A DNA stretch of 64,000 nt from Delphinus delphis (Eukaryota > Chordata > Mammalia > Artiodactyla > Delphinidae): the NCBI RefSeq assembly GCF_949987515.2, contig NC_082698.1, positions 28,486,070 to 28,550,069 on the forward strand, written 5' to 3'. Positions 34,321 to 43,971 of the stretch are shown here, one piece after another (positions within the stretch are counted from its first letter, which is position 1; every line of letters starts with the position of its first letter). Under the pieces are notes generated by a model. The model was given only the letters and a program-made list of their open reading frames with translations. It was not told where the DNA came from and ran no database searches. Both the position numbers and the translations under genes were made by a program.

Positions 34321-36231
34321 CCCTTTGTCATAGATAAGTTGACCATAGGTGCATGGGTTTATCTCTGGGCTTTCTATCTTGTTCCATTGATCTATGTTTC
34401 TGTTTTTGTGCCAGTACCATACTGTCTTGATTACTGCAGCTTTGTAGTATAGTCAGAAGTCAGAGAGTCTGATTCCTCCAGCTCCATTTTTTTCCCTCAA
34501 GACTGCTTTGGCTATTCAGGGTCTTTTGTGTCTCCACACAAATTTTAAGATTTTTTGTTCTAGTTCTGTAAAAAATGCCATTGGTAATTTGATAGGTATT
34601 GCAATGAATCTGTAGATTGTTTTGGGTAGTATAGTCATTTTCACAATATTGATTCTTCCAATCCAAGAACATGGTATATCTCTCCATCTGTTGGTATCAT
34701 TTTTAATTTCTTTCATCAGTGTCTTATAGTTTTCTGCATACAGGTCTTTTGTCTCCCTAGGTAGGTTTATTCCTAGGTATTTTATTCTTTCTGTTGCAAT
34801 GGTGAATGGGATTATTTCCTTAATTTCTCTTTCTGATCTTTTGTTGTTAGCGTATAGGAATGCAAGAGATTTCTGTGCATTAATTTTGTATCCTGCAACT
34901 TTACCAAATTCATTGATTAGTTCCAGTAGTTTTCTGGTGGCATCTTTAGGATTCTCTATGTACAGTATCATGTCATCTGCAAACAGTGACAGTTTTACTT
35001 CTTCTTTTCCAATTTGTACTCCTTTTATTTCTTTTTCTTCTCTGATTGTTGTAGCTAGGACTTCCAAAATTATGTTGAATAATAGTGGCGAGAGTGGACA
35101 TCCTTGTCTTGTTCCTGATCGTAGAGGAAATGCTTTCAGTGTTTCACCATTGAGAATGATGTTTGCTGTGGGTTTGTCATATATGGCCTTTATTATGTTG
35201 AGGTAGGTTCCCTCTATGCCCACTTTCTGGAGAGTTTTTATCATAAATGGGTGTTGAATTTTGTCAAAAGCTTTTTCTGCATGTATTGAGAAGATCATAT
35301 ACTTTTTCTTCTTCAATTTGTTAATATGGTGTATCACACTGATTCATTTGCGTATATTGAAGAATCCTTGCATCCCTGGGATAAATCCCACTTGGTCATG
35401 GTGTATGATTCTTTTAAAGTGTTGTTGGATTCTGTTTGCTAGTATTTTGTTGAGGATTTTTGCATCTATATTCATCAGTGATATTGGTCTGTAATTTTCT
35501 TTTCTTGGAGTATCTTTGTCTGGTTTTCGTTTCAGGGTGATGGTGGCCTCGTAAAATGAGTATGGGAGTATTCCTCCTCTGCAATTTTTGGAAGAGTTTG
35601 AGAAGGATGGGTGTTAGCTCTTCTCTAAATATTTGATAGAATTCACCTGTGAAGCCATCTGGTCCTGTACTTTTGTTTGTTGGAAGATTTTAAATCACAG
35701 TTTCAATTTCATTACTTGTGATTGGTCTGTTCGTATTATCTATTTCTTCCTGGTTCAGTCTTGGGAGGTGATACCTTTCTAAGAATTTGTCCATTTCTTC
35801 CAAGTTGTCCATTTTATTGGCATACAGTTGTTTGTAGTAATCTCTTAGGATGCTTTGCATTTCTGTGGTGTCTGTTGTAACTTCTCCTTTTTCATTTCTA
35901 ATTTTATTGATCTGAGTCCTCTCCCTCTTTTTCTTGATGAGTCTGGCTAATGGCTTATCAATTTTATCTTCTCAAAGAACCAGCTTTTAGTTTTATTGAT
36001 CTTTGCTATTGTTTTCCTTGTTTCTATTTCATTTATGTCTGCTCTGATCTTTATGGTTTCTTTCCTTCTGCTAACTTTGGGTTTTGTTTGTTCTTCTTTC
36101 TCTAGTTCTTTTAGGTGTAGGGCTAGATTGTTTATTAGAGATTTTCCTTGTTTCTTGAGGTACGCTTGTATAGCTATAAACTTCCCTCTTAGAACTGCTT
36201 TTGCTGCATCCCATAGGTTTTGGATCATCAT
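34321..36231 (-). pseudogene. L1 ORF2 reverse transcriptase segment, broken
   Basis: This carries the L1 reverse transcriptase domain. The longest uninterrupted piece (34516-35337) includes '[19 protein letters not shown]' and the catalytic '[14 protein letters not shown]', so the FADD motif is preserved. Stops and frame changes before 35337 and after 34516 disconnect it from the endonuclease and C-terminal parts. The piece at 35947-36231 corresponds to the linker between endonuclease and RT. Confidence 0.9.
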
Positions 36232-36435
36232 GTTTTCATTGTCATTTGTCTCTAGGTATTTTTTGATTTCCTCTTTGATTTCTTCAGTGATCTCTTGGTT
36301 ATTTAGTAATGTATTGTTTAGCCTCCATGTGTTTGTTTTTTACGTTTTTTTCCCTGTAATTCATTTCTAATCTCATAGCATTGTGGTCAGAAAAGATACT
36401 TGATATGATTTCAATTTTCTTAAATTTACCGAGGC

Positions 36436-37067
36436 TTATTTGTGACCCAAGATGTGATCTATCCTGGAGAATGTTCCGTGAGCACTTGAGAAGAAAGTGT
36501 AATCTGCTGTTTTTGGATGGGATGTCCTATAAATATCAATTAAATCTAACTGGTCTATTGTATCATTTAAAGCTTCTGTTTCCTTATTTATTTTCATTTT
36601 GGATGATCTGTCCATTGGTGTAAGTGAGGTGTTAAAATCTCCCACTATTATTGTGTTACTGTCAATTTCCTCTTTTACAGCTGTTAGCAGTTGCCTTATG
36701 TATTGAGGTGCTCCTATGTTGGGTGCATATATATTTATAATTGTTATATCTTCTTCTTGGATTGATCCCCTGATGATTATGCAGTGTCCTTCCTTGTCTC
36801 TTGTAACATTCTTTTTTAAAAGTCTCTTCTGTCTGATATGAGAATAGCTACTCCAGCTTTCTTTTGATTTCCATTTGCATGGAATATCTTTTTCCATCCC
36901 CTCACTTTCAGTCTGTATGTGTCCCTAGGTGTGAAGTGGATCTCTTGTAGACAACATATATATGGGTCTTGTTTTTGTATACATTCAGCAAGGCTGTGTC
37001 TTTTGGCTGGAGCATTTAATCCATTCACCTTTAGGGTAATTATCAATATGGGTGTTCCTATGACCAT
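36436..37067 (-). pseudogene. L1 ORF2 endonuclease segment, frameshifted
   Basis: The AP-like endonuclease domain is spread over two frames. The first (36816-37067) has 'LNAPAKRHSLAECIQKQDPY' and 'CCLQEIHF'. The second (from about 36825 down to 36436) has 'INIYAPNIGAP', 'IIVGDFNTSLTPMDR' and 'SRIDHILGHK', which are the usual catalytic-motif regions. A frameshift near 36816-36840 separates them. Confidence 0.9.
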
Positions 37068-37099
37068 TTTCTTAACTGTTTTGGGTTTGTTTTTGTAGG

Positions 37100-38029
37100 T
37101 CCTTTTCTTCTCTTGTGTTTCCCACTTAGGGAAGTTCCTTTGGCATTTGTTGTAGAGCTGGTTTGGTGGTGCTGAATTCTCTTAGCTTTTGCTTGTCTGT
37201 AGAGCTTTTGATTTCTCCGTTGAATCTGAATGAGATCCTTGCTGGGTAGAGTAATCTTGGTTGTAGGTTCTTCCTTTTCATCACTTTAAGTATATCATGC
37301 CACTCCCTTCTGGTTTGTAGAGTTTCTGCTGAGAAATCAGCTGTTAACCTTATAGGAGTTCCCTTGTATGTTATTTGTCATTTTTCCCTTGCTGCTTTCA
37401 ATAATTTTTCTTTGTGTTAATTTTTGCCAATTTAATTACTATGTGTCTCGGTGTGTTCTCCTTGGGTTTATCCTGTATGGGACTCTCTGCGCTTCCTGGA
37501 CTTGGGTGGCTATTTCTTTTCCCATGTTAGGGAAGTTTTTGACTATAATCTCTTCAAATATTTTCTCTGGTCCTTTGTCTCTCTCTTCTCCTTCTGGGAC
37601 CCCTATAATGCGAATGTTGTTGCGTTTAATGTTGTCCCAGAGGTCTCTTAGGCTGTCTTCATTTTTTTTCATTCTTTTTTCTTTACTTTGTTCCACAGCA
37701 GTGAATTCCACCATTCTGTCTTCCAGGTCACTTATCCGTTCTTCTGCCTCAGTTATTCTGCTATTGATTCCTTCTAGTATAGTTTTCATTTCAGTTATTG
37801 TATTGTTCGTCTCTGTTTGTGTGTTCTTTAATTCTTCTAGGTCTTTGTTAAACATTTCTTGCATCTTCTTCATCTTTGCCTCCATTCTTTTTCTGAGGTC
37901 CTGGATCATCTTCACTATCATTATTCTGAATTGTTTTTCTGGAAGGTTGTCTATCTCCACTTCATTTAGTTGTTTTTCTGGGGTTTTATCTTGTTCCTTC
38001 ATTTGGTACATAGCCCTCTGCCTTTTCAT
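37100..38029 (-). pseudogene. L1 ORF1 relic, frameshifted
   Basis: The open part (37439-38029, 196 residues) has a long coiled coil rich in Glu, Lys and Met, then 'LWDNIKRNNIRIIGVPEGEE', the start of the RNA-recognition region of L1 ORF1p. A one-base loss near 37450-37460 shifts the frame, and the remaining C-terminal domain continues out of frame towards about 37100. The protein normally forms trimers that coat L1 RNA. Confidence 0.88.
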
Positions 38030-38780
38030 CTTGTCTCTCTTTCTGTGAATGTGGTTTTTGTTCCACAGGCTGCAGGATTGTAGTTCTTCTTGCTTCTGCT
38101 GTCTGCCCTCTGGTGGATGAGGCTATCTAAGAGGCTTGTGCAAGTTTCCTGATGGGAGGGACTGGTGGTGGGTAGAGCTGAGTGTTGCTCTGGTGGGCAG
38201 AGCTCAGTAAAACTTTAATCCACTTGACTGCTGATGGGTGGGGCTGGGTTCCCTCCCTGTTGGTTGTTTGGCCTGAGGCAACCCAACACTGGAGCGTACC
38301 TGGGCTCTTTGGTGGAGCTAATGGCAGACTCTGGGAGGGCTCACGCCAAGGAGTACCTCCCAGAACTCCTGCTGCCAGTGTCCTTGTCCCCATAGTGGGC
38401 CACAGCCAACCCCCGCCTCCACAGGAGACCCTCCAACACTAGTAGGTAGGTGTGGTTCAGTCTCCCCTGGGGTCACTGCTCCTTCCCCTGGGTCCCGATG
38501 CGCACACCACTTTGTGTGTGCCCTCCTAAAGTGGAGTCTCTGTTTCCCCCAGTTCTGTCGAAGTCCTGCAGTCAAATCCCAGTAGCCTTCAAAGTCTTAT
38601 TCTCTACGAATTCCTCTTCCTTGTTGCCGGACCCCCTGGTTGGGAAGCCTGTTGTGGGGCTCAGAACCTTCACTCCAGCAGGTGGACTTCTGTGGTATAA
38701 GTGTTCTCCAGTCTGTGAGTCACCCACCCAGCAGTTATGGGACTTGATTGACTGAGTGACTCCAGTGGGCAGGATTAGGA
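38030..38780 (-). promoter_or_regulatory. L1 5' UTR (promoter region remnant) with CTCF-like site
   Basis: Non-coding, GC-richer sequence upstream of ORF1, consistent with the L1 5' UTR that holds the internal promoter in active elements. Within it, minus strand 38116-38104 reads CCACCAGAGGGCA, a full match to the CTCF core consensus. The outer end near 38780 is not defined. Confidence 0.6.
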
Positions 38781-38789
38781 CCAGTGGAT

Positions 38790-39240
38790 GAAGTGACAAG
38801 GAGGCACAGTCTGGTCAATAAGAAGACAAGCTCCCGAGGGATTAGAGCCATTCGAATACAGCATCAGTGCCCAGTCTGGGCTGCATTCCAGCAAGGCTGG
38901 AGAACCACCTCTGAGATCTTGTATATTTACATATTCTGGCCAGGACTGGATGTTCCAACTCTGAGGTCCTAAGAGTCTATATGAAGAATGAGGGAGGAAA
39001 AGAGGAAAAAAGAAACTGTGAGAAGGGAGGGTCAAGAGGTGGCCATTGGGCCATTGCCAGAATCTGTGACAGAGGCATCAGAATCCGTGACACAGTCCGA
39101 GTAGGGCAGCTCCCGCTCAATTTGAAGGTGGCCATTTCTCAGCAGGTGGGCTCAGATGAGGAAGGCATAGCTGTGAGCAAAGCCAGACTATAGCCTGACC
39201 CTGTTTGAGGGAAACAGTTTTCAATCTCAAACCCTCAAAT
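38790..39240. other. Intergenic, nothing recognised
   Basis: No gene or confident repeat. It may include more of the L1 5' end. Confidence 0.35.
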
Positions 39241-39244
39241 GCTA

Positions 39245-39470
39245 TCAGGAAGTAGTGTGCACTGATTAAGCACAAGAGCTCTGCATTCAAAATTTGATCC
39301 ACTAATTAGTAGCTGTGTGACCTTGGGCAGTGCATTAAGATCTCTGGGCCTCCTTTTCCCTGGTTAAAAACATTGGAATAATAATAGGGCCTACCTCACA
39401 GATCTGTTCTGAGGATTAAATGAAATAAGGTAAATAAAGTGCTTGGCCCTAACATACATTAACAGCAGCT
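39245..39470 (+). repeat. MIR relic
   Basis: Plus-strand MIR: 'tagtagctgtgtgaccttgg' at 39307-39326, 'ataataatagggcctacctc' at 39378-39397, and 'gaggattaaatgaaataagg' at 39411-39430. Confidence 0.85.
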
Positions 39471-39474
39471 GCTG

Positions 39475-40355
39475 CAAACTGACCTACACGAATTTAATTA
39501 TGCACAAACTATTAGGTTGTTTTCGGCAGCTGTAGGTAGCTCCCAAACATTACAGGTTGTTGAGGGCTAGCTGCTCCCCCAACCACTTCACTTCACACAA
39601 GTTTCAGATCAAATTCTGCCACATTTGGACATTTATTAGACACACTTTTATCAGCAAGTAGACACAAAAGGACCTGTTCTGAAAACTGATCACGGCTCTG
39701 TCCTTTGAGGTGCTCTAACCAGGCCTTGCGCGAAAGGTTTGCTCCAGGTGGGTCTCCAAAATCGAGAAGCGGGAGTGGGTTAACCTTAAGGCTTCAGGCA
39801 AATCGAATCCTTTGATGTTATGGCTGGACCCAGGGCCATGTTAGAATCTAGCAGCAGGTACCCTCCAGAAAGGTGAATGGTGTGGGGGGCTCAGCAGACT
39901 CTTTTTTCTGATCATGCAAGGGTTGGGAGGGACTGTAAAACTGTCTTAGCCAATATACATATCTTCCAGACCACTGATTTTAATGATGAGGACTCACTTC
40001 TAATGGGGTTTATTAACAAGCCACATCCCCCCCACCCCCAGTGAACCTAATACCCTTATTATGCTATCTAATACCCTTATTATTCTAATTATAATACTCT
40101 GATGCTAGGGGGAGATAAAGACTGAAACCTTCATAGTAGCTGTGAACATTTAATTAAATGCCGACTGATCACTCCTGTGCTGTATATTCTTGATTAAGGC
40201 ACCGGGCCTTTCCTAGAGCACAGATTAAATGAACACTAGTATCGCACTGTAAGCCACAGGCATCTGAGCACTGACTGCATTCTCCAGTGCCCTGGTGCTT
40301 CTGAAATAGAGACTTGCTTTTGGTAGAAACTAACCACCTCAATTATGGAATGCCT
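39475..40355. other. Unique-looking intergenic with palindromic homeobox-like site
   Basis: No gene or repeat was recognised in this 0.9 kb. It holds a perfect 14-base palindrome catttaattaaatg (40147-40160), which contains back-to-back TAAT cores. The absence of repeats makes it a candidate for an older unique sequence. Confidence 0.4.
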
Positions 40356-40359
40356 CTAT

Positions 40360-40505
40360 AATTCCTTAAATCCTTTAGCTCATTTAGATTCTCACAACAG
40401 CTGTTTGAGGTGTGGGCTACAACTCCCACTTTACTGATGAGGAAACTAAAATTCAGAGAGGTTAAGTTACTTGCCCAAAGCCACAGAGCTGTAGGATATT
40501 TGGCA
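40360..40505 (-). repeat. MIR relic
   Basis: Reverse MIR: 'ctttactgatgaggaaacta' at 40429-40448, 'agagaggttaagttacttgc' at 40455-40474, and 'ccaaagccacagagctgtag' at 40475-40494. Confidence 0.8.
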
Positions 40506-40616
40506 GAAATAAAGTGAAGAAAAAAAGCAATGAGAATCTCCTTGTATAAATGTCATATCTTATCTTAGGTGAGGAGCAAGAAAGAGATTAAGTGTGGCCA
40601 CCAAACCTGCCATCCC

Positions 40617-40816
40617 NNNNNNNNNNNNNNNNNNNNNNNNNNNNNNNNNNNNNNNNNNNNNNNNNNNNNNNNNNNNNNNNNNNNNNNNNNNNNNNNNNNN
40701 NNNNNNNNNNNNNNNNNNNNNNNNNNNNNNNNNNNNNNNNNNNNNNNNNNNNNNNNNNNNNNNNNNNNNNNNNNNNNNNNNNNNNNNNNNNNNNNNNNNN
40801 NNNNNNNNNNNNNNNN
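40617..40816. other. Assembly gap (200 N)
   Basis: Exactly 200 undetermined bases. Because SINE sequence starts directly after the gap, the missing part includes at least the 5' head of a CHR SINE. The round length suggests an arbitrary or estimated gap size. Confidence 0.99.
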
Positions 40817-40888
40817 CAGGGGACACAGGTTCGTGCCCCGGTCCGGGAAGATCCCACATGCCGCGGAGCGGCTGGGCCCGTGAGCCAT
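40817..40888 (+). mobile_element. Partial CHR SINE next to the gap
   Basis: Begins mid-element ('caggggacacaggttcgtgc' at 40817-40836) and runs to 'cccgtgagccatgg' (40876-40889). There it departs from the CHR sequence into unrelated DNA without an A-rich tail, so the copy is 3' truncated, or the join is mis-assembled. Confidence 0.8.
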
Positions 40889-40959
40889 GGAAGGCCGTGT
40901 AGCTGCATGGTGATGAGCCGGGGAAGAGGCAGGGAGAGTTTGGGGGAGGCGGTTTGTAG

Positions 40960-41600
40960 GGGTCAGACCATTCTTTGTAAGCCACGGGGAAGAGTTTGGA
41001 TTTCATTCTAAATACACTGGGAAGCCACTGAAGGCTTTGAAGCAGGGAAGTAACTTGGTCTGACTTCCATTTTCAGAAGATCACCTTGGTGATCTGAATT
41101 CACATGTGGAAGTCCTAGTCCCAGTACCTCAGGTTTTGAATGTATTTCGAGATAAAGTCTTTAAAGAGGTAACTAAGTTCATGCGAGGTCATTAGGACAG
41201 GCCCTAATCCAATATGACTGGTGTCCTTAAAGAAGAGATTAGGACACAAATACACACACACATTGGGAAGGCCACGTGAAGACACAGGGAGAAGACCAGC
41301 TACCCACAGGCCAAGGAGAGAGGCTTCAGTAGAAAGCAACCTGCTGACACCACGATTTTGGACTTCCAGTCTCCAGAAATGTAAGAAAATTAATTTCTGT
41401 GACACTTTGTTGTGACCGCTTAAGCAGACTAATATAAGTGGGCTGTCCACTTAAGAGGTCACTGAAGAGGACAGCCTGGGAGAAGATGATGGTGGACTGC
41501 TCCAGAGGGAAAGAAAAGGAGATGGAACAGACTGGATGAATTCTAGAGACAGCTTAGAGTGCAATCTATAGAACTAGAGATGGAGGGATCAAGGATGATC
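40960..41600 (+). repeat. Old dispersed repeat split by an LTR
   Basis: 'gggaagccactgaaggcttt' (41019-41038) and 'gaagtaacttggtctgactt' (41047-41066) before the LTR, and 'ggagaagatgatggtggact' (41479-41498) after it, read like two halves of one old mammalian repeat. The family was not assigned, and continuity is inferred. Confidence 0.4.
41094..41440 (+). repeat. MaLR (MLT1-type) solitary LTR, forward
   Basis: Plus-strand sequence follows the MLT1/MaLR pattern: 'ggaagtcctagtcccagtac' (41108-41127), 'ggtcattaggacaggcccta' (41187-41206), 'aatatgactggtgtccttaa' (41210-41229), 'acttccagtctccagaaatg' (41363-41382), and an end in 'gcagactaatataa' (41424-41437). No internal region was seen. Confidence 0.8.
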
Positions 41601-42095
41601 AAATCAGGCTGGCCGGAACAGGTGATGGCGGTGCCCTTTACCGAGACGGGGAGGCACTAGGGGGAAAGAGGAATGGGCGGAGAAGCCAGACTCCTTATCA
41701 TGACCTCCAAGGAGTTCCATGTTCTCAACGATGACACAGATAACATTAGCTGACCCCCCCCTCCAAAAATTAATTAAATTAAATAATCCAACATAAAATT
41801 TTTAATTAATTTATTTTTTGAACGATTTTAGGTTTACAGAGAAATTGAGCAGATAGAAGAGAGTTCCTATATACCCCTCCCCTCTGCACAGTTTCACCCA
41901 TTATTCCAACATAAGTTTTAAAGCCAAAGGAAATTGTTCCTACAGTCAAAATAAAACTTATGCCTTTCTACCTGTTTCTCCCCCAGAGAGATGGTTTCAG
42001 TGTGGAAAAACTGTAGCGACACAAGTGAGCACAACCTGCCCCGAGCTCTCTCTCAACCCCCTCTCCCACCAACTTTCCACCTTTCTTTTGACAGA
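41601..42095. other. Intergenic with old L1 3' UTR patch
   Basis: A reverse old L1 3' UTR patch lies at about 41796-41915 ('ttttaggtttacagagaaat' at 41827-41846). The rest shows nothing recognisable. Confidence 0.4.
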
Positions 42096-42099
42096 ACTA

Positions 42100-42415
42100 G
42101 TTTTCTTCACTCGGCCTGGCCAACTTCTATTCATGCCTCAAAACTTGGCTCAGATGTCACCCCTCTCCCAGAAAAGTCTGTCCTGATCAGCCACCCACCC
42201 CACCCCCACTGGGCCAATAGCACCCTGTGCAACCCACAGGCTATCCCTTCCCATCTCAGAGGGAGGAAGATGTTTTTCATGAATGTGCCACCCCACCTCC
42301 CATGACACTGTAACCAATGGAAGGGAAGGGAGCCTGGCTTATTGTATCTGTATTCCTAGGGCCCAGCACAGTGCTTGGCTAGGAAAGTACTCCATAAATA
42401 TCTTCTTTTGGCTGA
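42100..42415 (+). repeat. L2 LINE 3' end
   Basis: Plus-strand L2: 'ttctattcatgcctcaaaac' at 42126-42145, 'ctcagatgtcacccctctcc' at 42150-42169, 'gggcccagcacagtgcttgg' at 42359-42378, then 'actccataaatatcttcttt'. Confidence 0.7.
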
Positions 42416-42436
42416 ACATAAAGTGACTGGTGCCAT

Positions 42437-42626
42437 GAAAAAAAGAAAGAAGGAAGGAAGGAAGGAAAGAAGGACGGAGGGAAGGGAAAGAAAAGAAGGA
42501 AGGAAAGAAGGAAGGAGGGAAGGGAAAGAAAAGAAGGAAAGAAGGAAGGAGGGAAGGGAAAGAAAAGAAGGAAGGAAGGAAAGAAGGAAGGAGGGAAGGG
42601 AGGAAGGAAGGGAGGGAGGAAGAAAA
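42437..42626 (+). repeat. Imperfect (GGAA/GGGA)n microsatellite
   Basis: About 190 bases of pure purine sequence built from GGAA, GAAA and GGGA units, with longer-period repeats of blocks such as aaagaaggaaggagggaagg. The long 'reading frames' across it (Lys/Glu/Arg-rich on plus, Ser/Phe/Pro-rich on minus) are artefacts of the repeat. Confidence 0.97.
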
Positions 42627-42629
42627 AGA

Positions 42630-43719
42630 ACAAAGTGTACTTGGGAATTCAGGACTTAATAAACTCAAAGCCAGTCATCAAGACTGCCTGCTAATTGCAG
42701 ATCACAGCCTCCCTGGGAAGAGGAGTCACATGGCAGGTTGCAGAAGGTACTCAGAGGACACAGAGGGGCAGACAGTAACAGGAGCAGCTGCTTGGAGCTG
42801 TTGTCTAACATGTCAGCGAGGGAGGCGCTGGGTGTGTACTGAGTGCTGAAAGGAAACCAGATCATCTTCTGTGTGCATGGCCCGTATCCCTGACCTCTCC
42901 ATTAGAGTGACCCATTGTGTGTGAATGTGAATTTGACATGTAATCCATAGACTCTAGGGCCGAATCCCATTTTGTCCACCTGGTAGATGAGTGTTGGTTA
43001 AATGATCTAGCTTCTCCCTGGAGGTCATGATTCCACTTAAGTGGTAACTGGGTCTTATCAAGCTGTTCCAATTCTTGTAGCTCCTATGATGTCCTCACGT
43101 GATATACCTGGTGTTATATATTTGTTGTGCTTGACAAATAGGTTCTCCTCAAGGTTTTCCCATGAGCCGGCTGCGTGACTTTGCAGAAATCATGTAATTT
43201 CTCTGGACTTCCGTTTCCTGTCTGGGGGCATTGATATGATCTCTTTGCCTTCTCCAGAAAACTCCAGGAATGTTGGGTGGACAGATGAGGAGCCTGGAAA
43301 CAAAGCAAGGAGCTTGGAGTAGAGGGTCCACCTTCAACATTCTGCAATCCTAACCCTTCCCTGCTGCTGGTGTCCTGAGGCTTTCCCCTTAACGCTAATC
43401 ACACGAGTGCCTCCTTGCTGGCTTCCCTCCCCGCCTTGCACTGCATGAATTGTGTGTGTATTGGGGGATGGGGGCTTTTCTCTATCAAAGATCACTGAGG
43501 TACAGGAAAAAGTACTATGGTTTATATACAAATAAAAAAGCAATTTAATATAATTGCTATTTTCATGAGAGACTTGCCTTATTTTTCAATACGAATAATA
43601 GAATACATTAAGCTACCAAATATTCTTTAATTCCATAAGTCAGTAGAGAAAAGGAAAAGTGAGGGAGAAAGAAGGAAGGGAGGAGACAGAGAGGAAGATA
43701 GAATGCTAAGTAGAGGTTT
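42630..43719. other. Intergenic; MIR patch
   Basis: No gene is supported. A plus-strand MIR patch lies near 43155-43240 (ggctgcgtgactttgcagaa at 43170-43189). Otherwise nothing was recognised. Confidence 0.4.
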
Positions 43720-43971
43720 AAAAAGGAAGAGGCAGGGGCTTCCCTGGTGGCGCAGTGGTTGAGAGTCCGCCTGCCGATGCAAGGAACACGGGTTCGTGCC
43801 CCGGTCCAGGAAGATCCTACATGCCGTGGAGCGGCTGGGCCCGTGAGCCATGACCGCTGAGCCTGCGCGTCCGGAGCCTGCGTTCCGCAACGGGAGAGGC
43901 CACAACAGTGAGAGGCCCGTGTACCACAAATAAATAAATAAATAAATAAATAAATAAAAAGGAAGAGGCAG
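43720..43971 (+). mobile_element. CHR SINE, full length, forward
   Basis: Forward copy starting ggggcttccctggtggcgca (43736-43755), with a (TAAA)n tail at 43930-43955. The perfect 16-base duplication aaaaaggaagaggcag occurs at 43720-43735 and 43956-43971. It is one of the least diverged copies here. Confidence 0.96.

Larger units (their letters stand above)
33638..38780 (-). mobile_element. Near-full-length but inactive L1 retrotransposon, reverse
   Basis: A 5.1 kb L1 on the minus strand. It has a poly-A tail (T runs at 33642-33650 and 33660-33669 on plus), a 3' UTR to about 33800, ORF2 (about 33800-37070), ORF1 (about 37100-38030) and a GC-richer 5' UTR (38030 to about 38780). ORF1 and ORF2 are both broken by frameshifts and stops, and a several-hundred-base internal deletion removes part of ORF2 near 34320. 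Autonomous mobility is therefore impossible. The 5' boundary is approximate, and I did not find a target duplication. Confidence 0.92.

Noticed and set aside
37368..38048. 226-codon plus-strand frame rich in Phe, Leu and Ser
   Set aside because: It is the antisense of the L1 ORF1 coiled coil; the minus strand gives the recognisable protein.
40560..41011. Frames of 100-148 codons spanning undetermined residues
   Set aside because: They exist only because the 200-N gap has no stop codons.
42339..42668. Ser/Phe/Pro-rich or Lys/Glu/Arg-rich open frames of about 100 codons
   Set aside because: They are produced by the purine microsatellite and have no non-repeat part.
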